A stretch of 7,379 bases of DNA from Treponema sp. (GTDB lineage Bacteria > Spirochaetota > Spirochaetia > Treponematales > Breznakiellaceae), in the NCBI GenBank assembly GCA_031257715.1, contig JAIROE010000055.1:1-7379 (forward strand), in the 5' to 3' direction. Shown piece by piece: positions 6,241 to 7,379 of the stretch (the first letter of the stretch is position 1; the number at the start of each line of letters is the position of its first letter). Made by a program: the position numbers and the translations under genes. A model generated the notes under the pieces. That model was not told where the DNA came from and did no database searches. It saw nothing but the letters and a program-made list of their open reading frames with translations.

Positions 6241-7024
6241 CCGTTTTCTCCGCCGGGCGGCGGCTTGTGAAATCGTCAAAAAACTCACCGCAAAGGCGGT
6301 ATTTGAACGCGGCCTCGTCGGCGAGGGCGACAGGATACTCATCGCCGTTTCGGGCGGCAAGGATTCCACAACGCTTGCGTGGGTCCTCGCGGAGTTACGG
6401 CCCGTCCTTAAAAAAAACTACGAACTTGCCGCCCTTCATATCTCAAGCGATTTCTGCTCCTGCTGCAGAAAATCCGTCCTTTCAAAAAAACTTGAAGACT
6501 GGGGCATCCCCTTTACCGATCTCTTCGTTCCCGTTATGGGCAGGATCAGGGAAGGGGAAAAGATGAACTGTTATTGGTGTTCAACACAGCGGCGGACAGA
6601 GCTGCTCAAATACGCGGTGGAAAACAGGTTCAACAAAATCGCGCTGGGCCATCATCTTGACGACATCATCGAAACCTTCTTCATGAACATGACGGCAAAG
6701 GGAGAGCTTTCCGCCATGCCCGTCATGCTCAAATACCGCAAATATCCCGTGAGCCTTATCCGGCCCCTCATGTACCTCGAAGAAAAACAGATCGTCTCCT
6801 GTGCCGGTGAACTCGGGCTGCTCGGCGCCGCCTGCACCTGTCCCTACGGCGTCAACTCAAAACGGCGGGATATGCGTGAAAAAATAAACGTCCTTACAGA
6901 AGGATCGGGAGCGGTCAAGCGCCGCATACTCCATTCGCTTTCACGCGGCCTTTGCGATCTGCTCGAAGAATCGGGGGAAGCCGCCGGTATACCGCCCCGA
7001 ACGGCCGCCGGCATCAGCCCTTGA
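6233..7024 (+). CDS. ttcA: TtcA-family tRNA 2-thiocytidine synthetase
   Basis: This 263-residue PP-loop ATP pyrophosphatase is predicted to thiolate cytidine 32 of tRNA, adenylating the base and delivering sulfur through a [4Fe-4S] cluster. It shows the PP-loop S40-GGKDS45, the C113-Y-W-C116 pair followed by STQRR, the family sequence IALGHHLDD (136-144), the IRPLMYLEEK stretch and a C201-T-C203-P motif supplying the third cluster ligand. An extra group, C75-S-C77-C78, follows the second strand of the fold. Translation starts at a GTG that overlaps the tcdA stop by eight bases, with no strong ribosome binding site, so coupling to tcdA is likely. The last 15 or so residues are a low-complexity Ala/Gly/Pro tail. 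The gene ends inside the convergent permease gene. The position-32 target is inferred from the family; a related thiolation is possible. Confidence 0.87.
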   Translation: MADRFLRRAAACEIVKKLTAKAVFERGLVGEGDRILIAVSGGKDSTTLAWVLAELRPVLKKNYELAALHISSDFCSCCRKSVLSKKLEDWGIPFTDLFVPVMGRIREGEKMNCYWCSTQRRTELLKYAVENRFNKIALGHHLDDIIETFFMNMTAKGELSAMPVMLKYRKYPVSLIRPLMYLEEKQIVSCAGELGLLGAACTCPYGVNSKRRDMREKINVLTEGSGAVKRRILHSLSRGLCDLLEESGEAAGIPPRTAAGISP

Positions 7025-7379
7025 CGGCGCCTATGGTAATGCCTTCTACAAAGAAGCGCTGGAAGCACAGGAATATGACGACAACGGGCAGGGCCACCAT
7101 GGAGGCGGCGGCCATGAGCAGCTGGTATTCAAGGCCGTGCTCCGATCTGAAAAGCTGAAGGCCTATCGAAATGGGATAAATATCTTCCCGGTGCAGATAG
7201 ATGAGCGGCATGAGGAATTCGTTCCAGGAAGCGACGGCGGTAAAGATCGCCACCACGGCGATAACCGGCCGCATGATGGGCAGAATGAGCCTTACGAAAA
7301 TCTGAAACTCGTTGGCTCCGTCCACGATCCCCGCGTCGGAAATTTCCCTGGGAATCCCCAGAAGGTACTGGCGCATCAT
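7014..7379 (-). CDS. ABC sugar transporter permease, MalG/LacG/AraQ-like (partial)
   Basis: Only the last 121 codons are in the window; the gene continues past the right edge, and the Met-Met at the boundary is internal, not the start. The visible part holds the cytoplasmic EAA loop (EISDAGIVDGAN ending in LILP, visible residues 12-34), which docks onto the transporter ATPase. Two membrane segments follow, near 38-60 (containing SWNEFLMPLIYL) and 85-106, and then the C-terminus FFVEGITIGAVKG, typical of the CUT1 carbohydrate importers of the binding-protein-dependent type. The sugar cannot be told from this part. As its stop lies within ttcA and no leftward gene follows, it is the last gene of its transport operon; the other permease and the binding protein probably lie to the right. 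Its last 11 bases overlap the end of ttcA. Confidence 0.93.
   Translation of the reverse strand: MMRQYLLGIPREISDAGIVDGANEFQIFVRLILPIMRPVIAVVAIFTAVASWNEFLMPLIYLHREDIYPISIGLQLFRSEHGLEYQLLMAAASMVALPVVVIFLCFQRFFVEGITIGAVKG

Noticed and set aside
6980..7012. CGGTATACCG palindrome and repeated GCCGCCGG near the end of ttcA as a terminator
   Set aside because: The palindrome leaves no proper loop, the GCCGCCGG copies are direct repeats, and no T-run follows.

Overview
The window is a compact bacterial segment, GC-rich and about 95% coding. It carries one rightward cluster of six genes, sbcD, sbcC, a TSCPD-family gene, queH, tcdA and ttcA, followed by the 3' part of a leftward sugar-type ABC transporter permease that runs off the right edge. 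Phylum cannot be proved from the sequence. The cobalamin-independent queuosine enzyme QueH, a TtcA of the type with a CYWC motif, the stand-alone TSCPD protein and a CUT1 sugar permease all suit an anaerobe. A Treponema-like spirochaete is my low-confidence guess.

Positions 1-214 hold no gene that I can support. The first 110 bases contain a long imperfect inverted repeat with nested and crossing hairpins that looks like a structured repeat element or RNA. From 215 to 4530 come sbcD and sbcC, the nuclease and ATPase subunits of the SbcCD (Mre11-Rad50-like) complex, overlapping by four bases. After sbcC there is the only real gap of the cluster, 53 bases. It contains a good sigma-70-like promoter (TTGATT, 17 bases, TATAGT) with a perfect 14-bp palindrome centred in the spacer. 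Its predicted transcription start falls on or next to the ATG of the next gene.

From 4584 to 7024 four genes follow with overlapping ends: a small cysteine-rich TSCPD protein, then QueH (queuosine, tRNA position 34), TcdA (cyclic t6A, position 37) and TtcA (2-thiocytidine, position 32). These three tRNA enzymes all act on the anticodon loop, and QueH and TtcA are iron-sulfur enzymes. This block reads as an anticodon-loop modification operon that can be transcribed either with sbcDC or from its own internal promoter. The TSCPD protein is the member of unknown role.

From 7014 to the right edge, on the minus strand, is the C-terminal part of a MalG/LacG/AraQ-like permease. Its stop codon lies inside the end of ttcA, so the two convergent transcription units overlap by 11 bases with no terminator between them. 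No tRNA, rRNA, CRISPR array, insertion sequence or phage gene is visible. I see no wholly novel system. The most unusual points are the promoter-palindrome arrangement at 4549-4586, the structured element at 1-110, a strong hairpin inside sbcC, and the pairing of DNA-repair with anticodon-loop genes.
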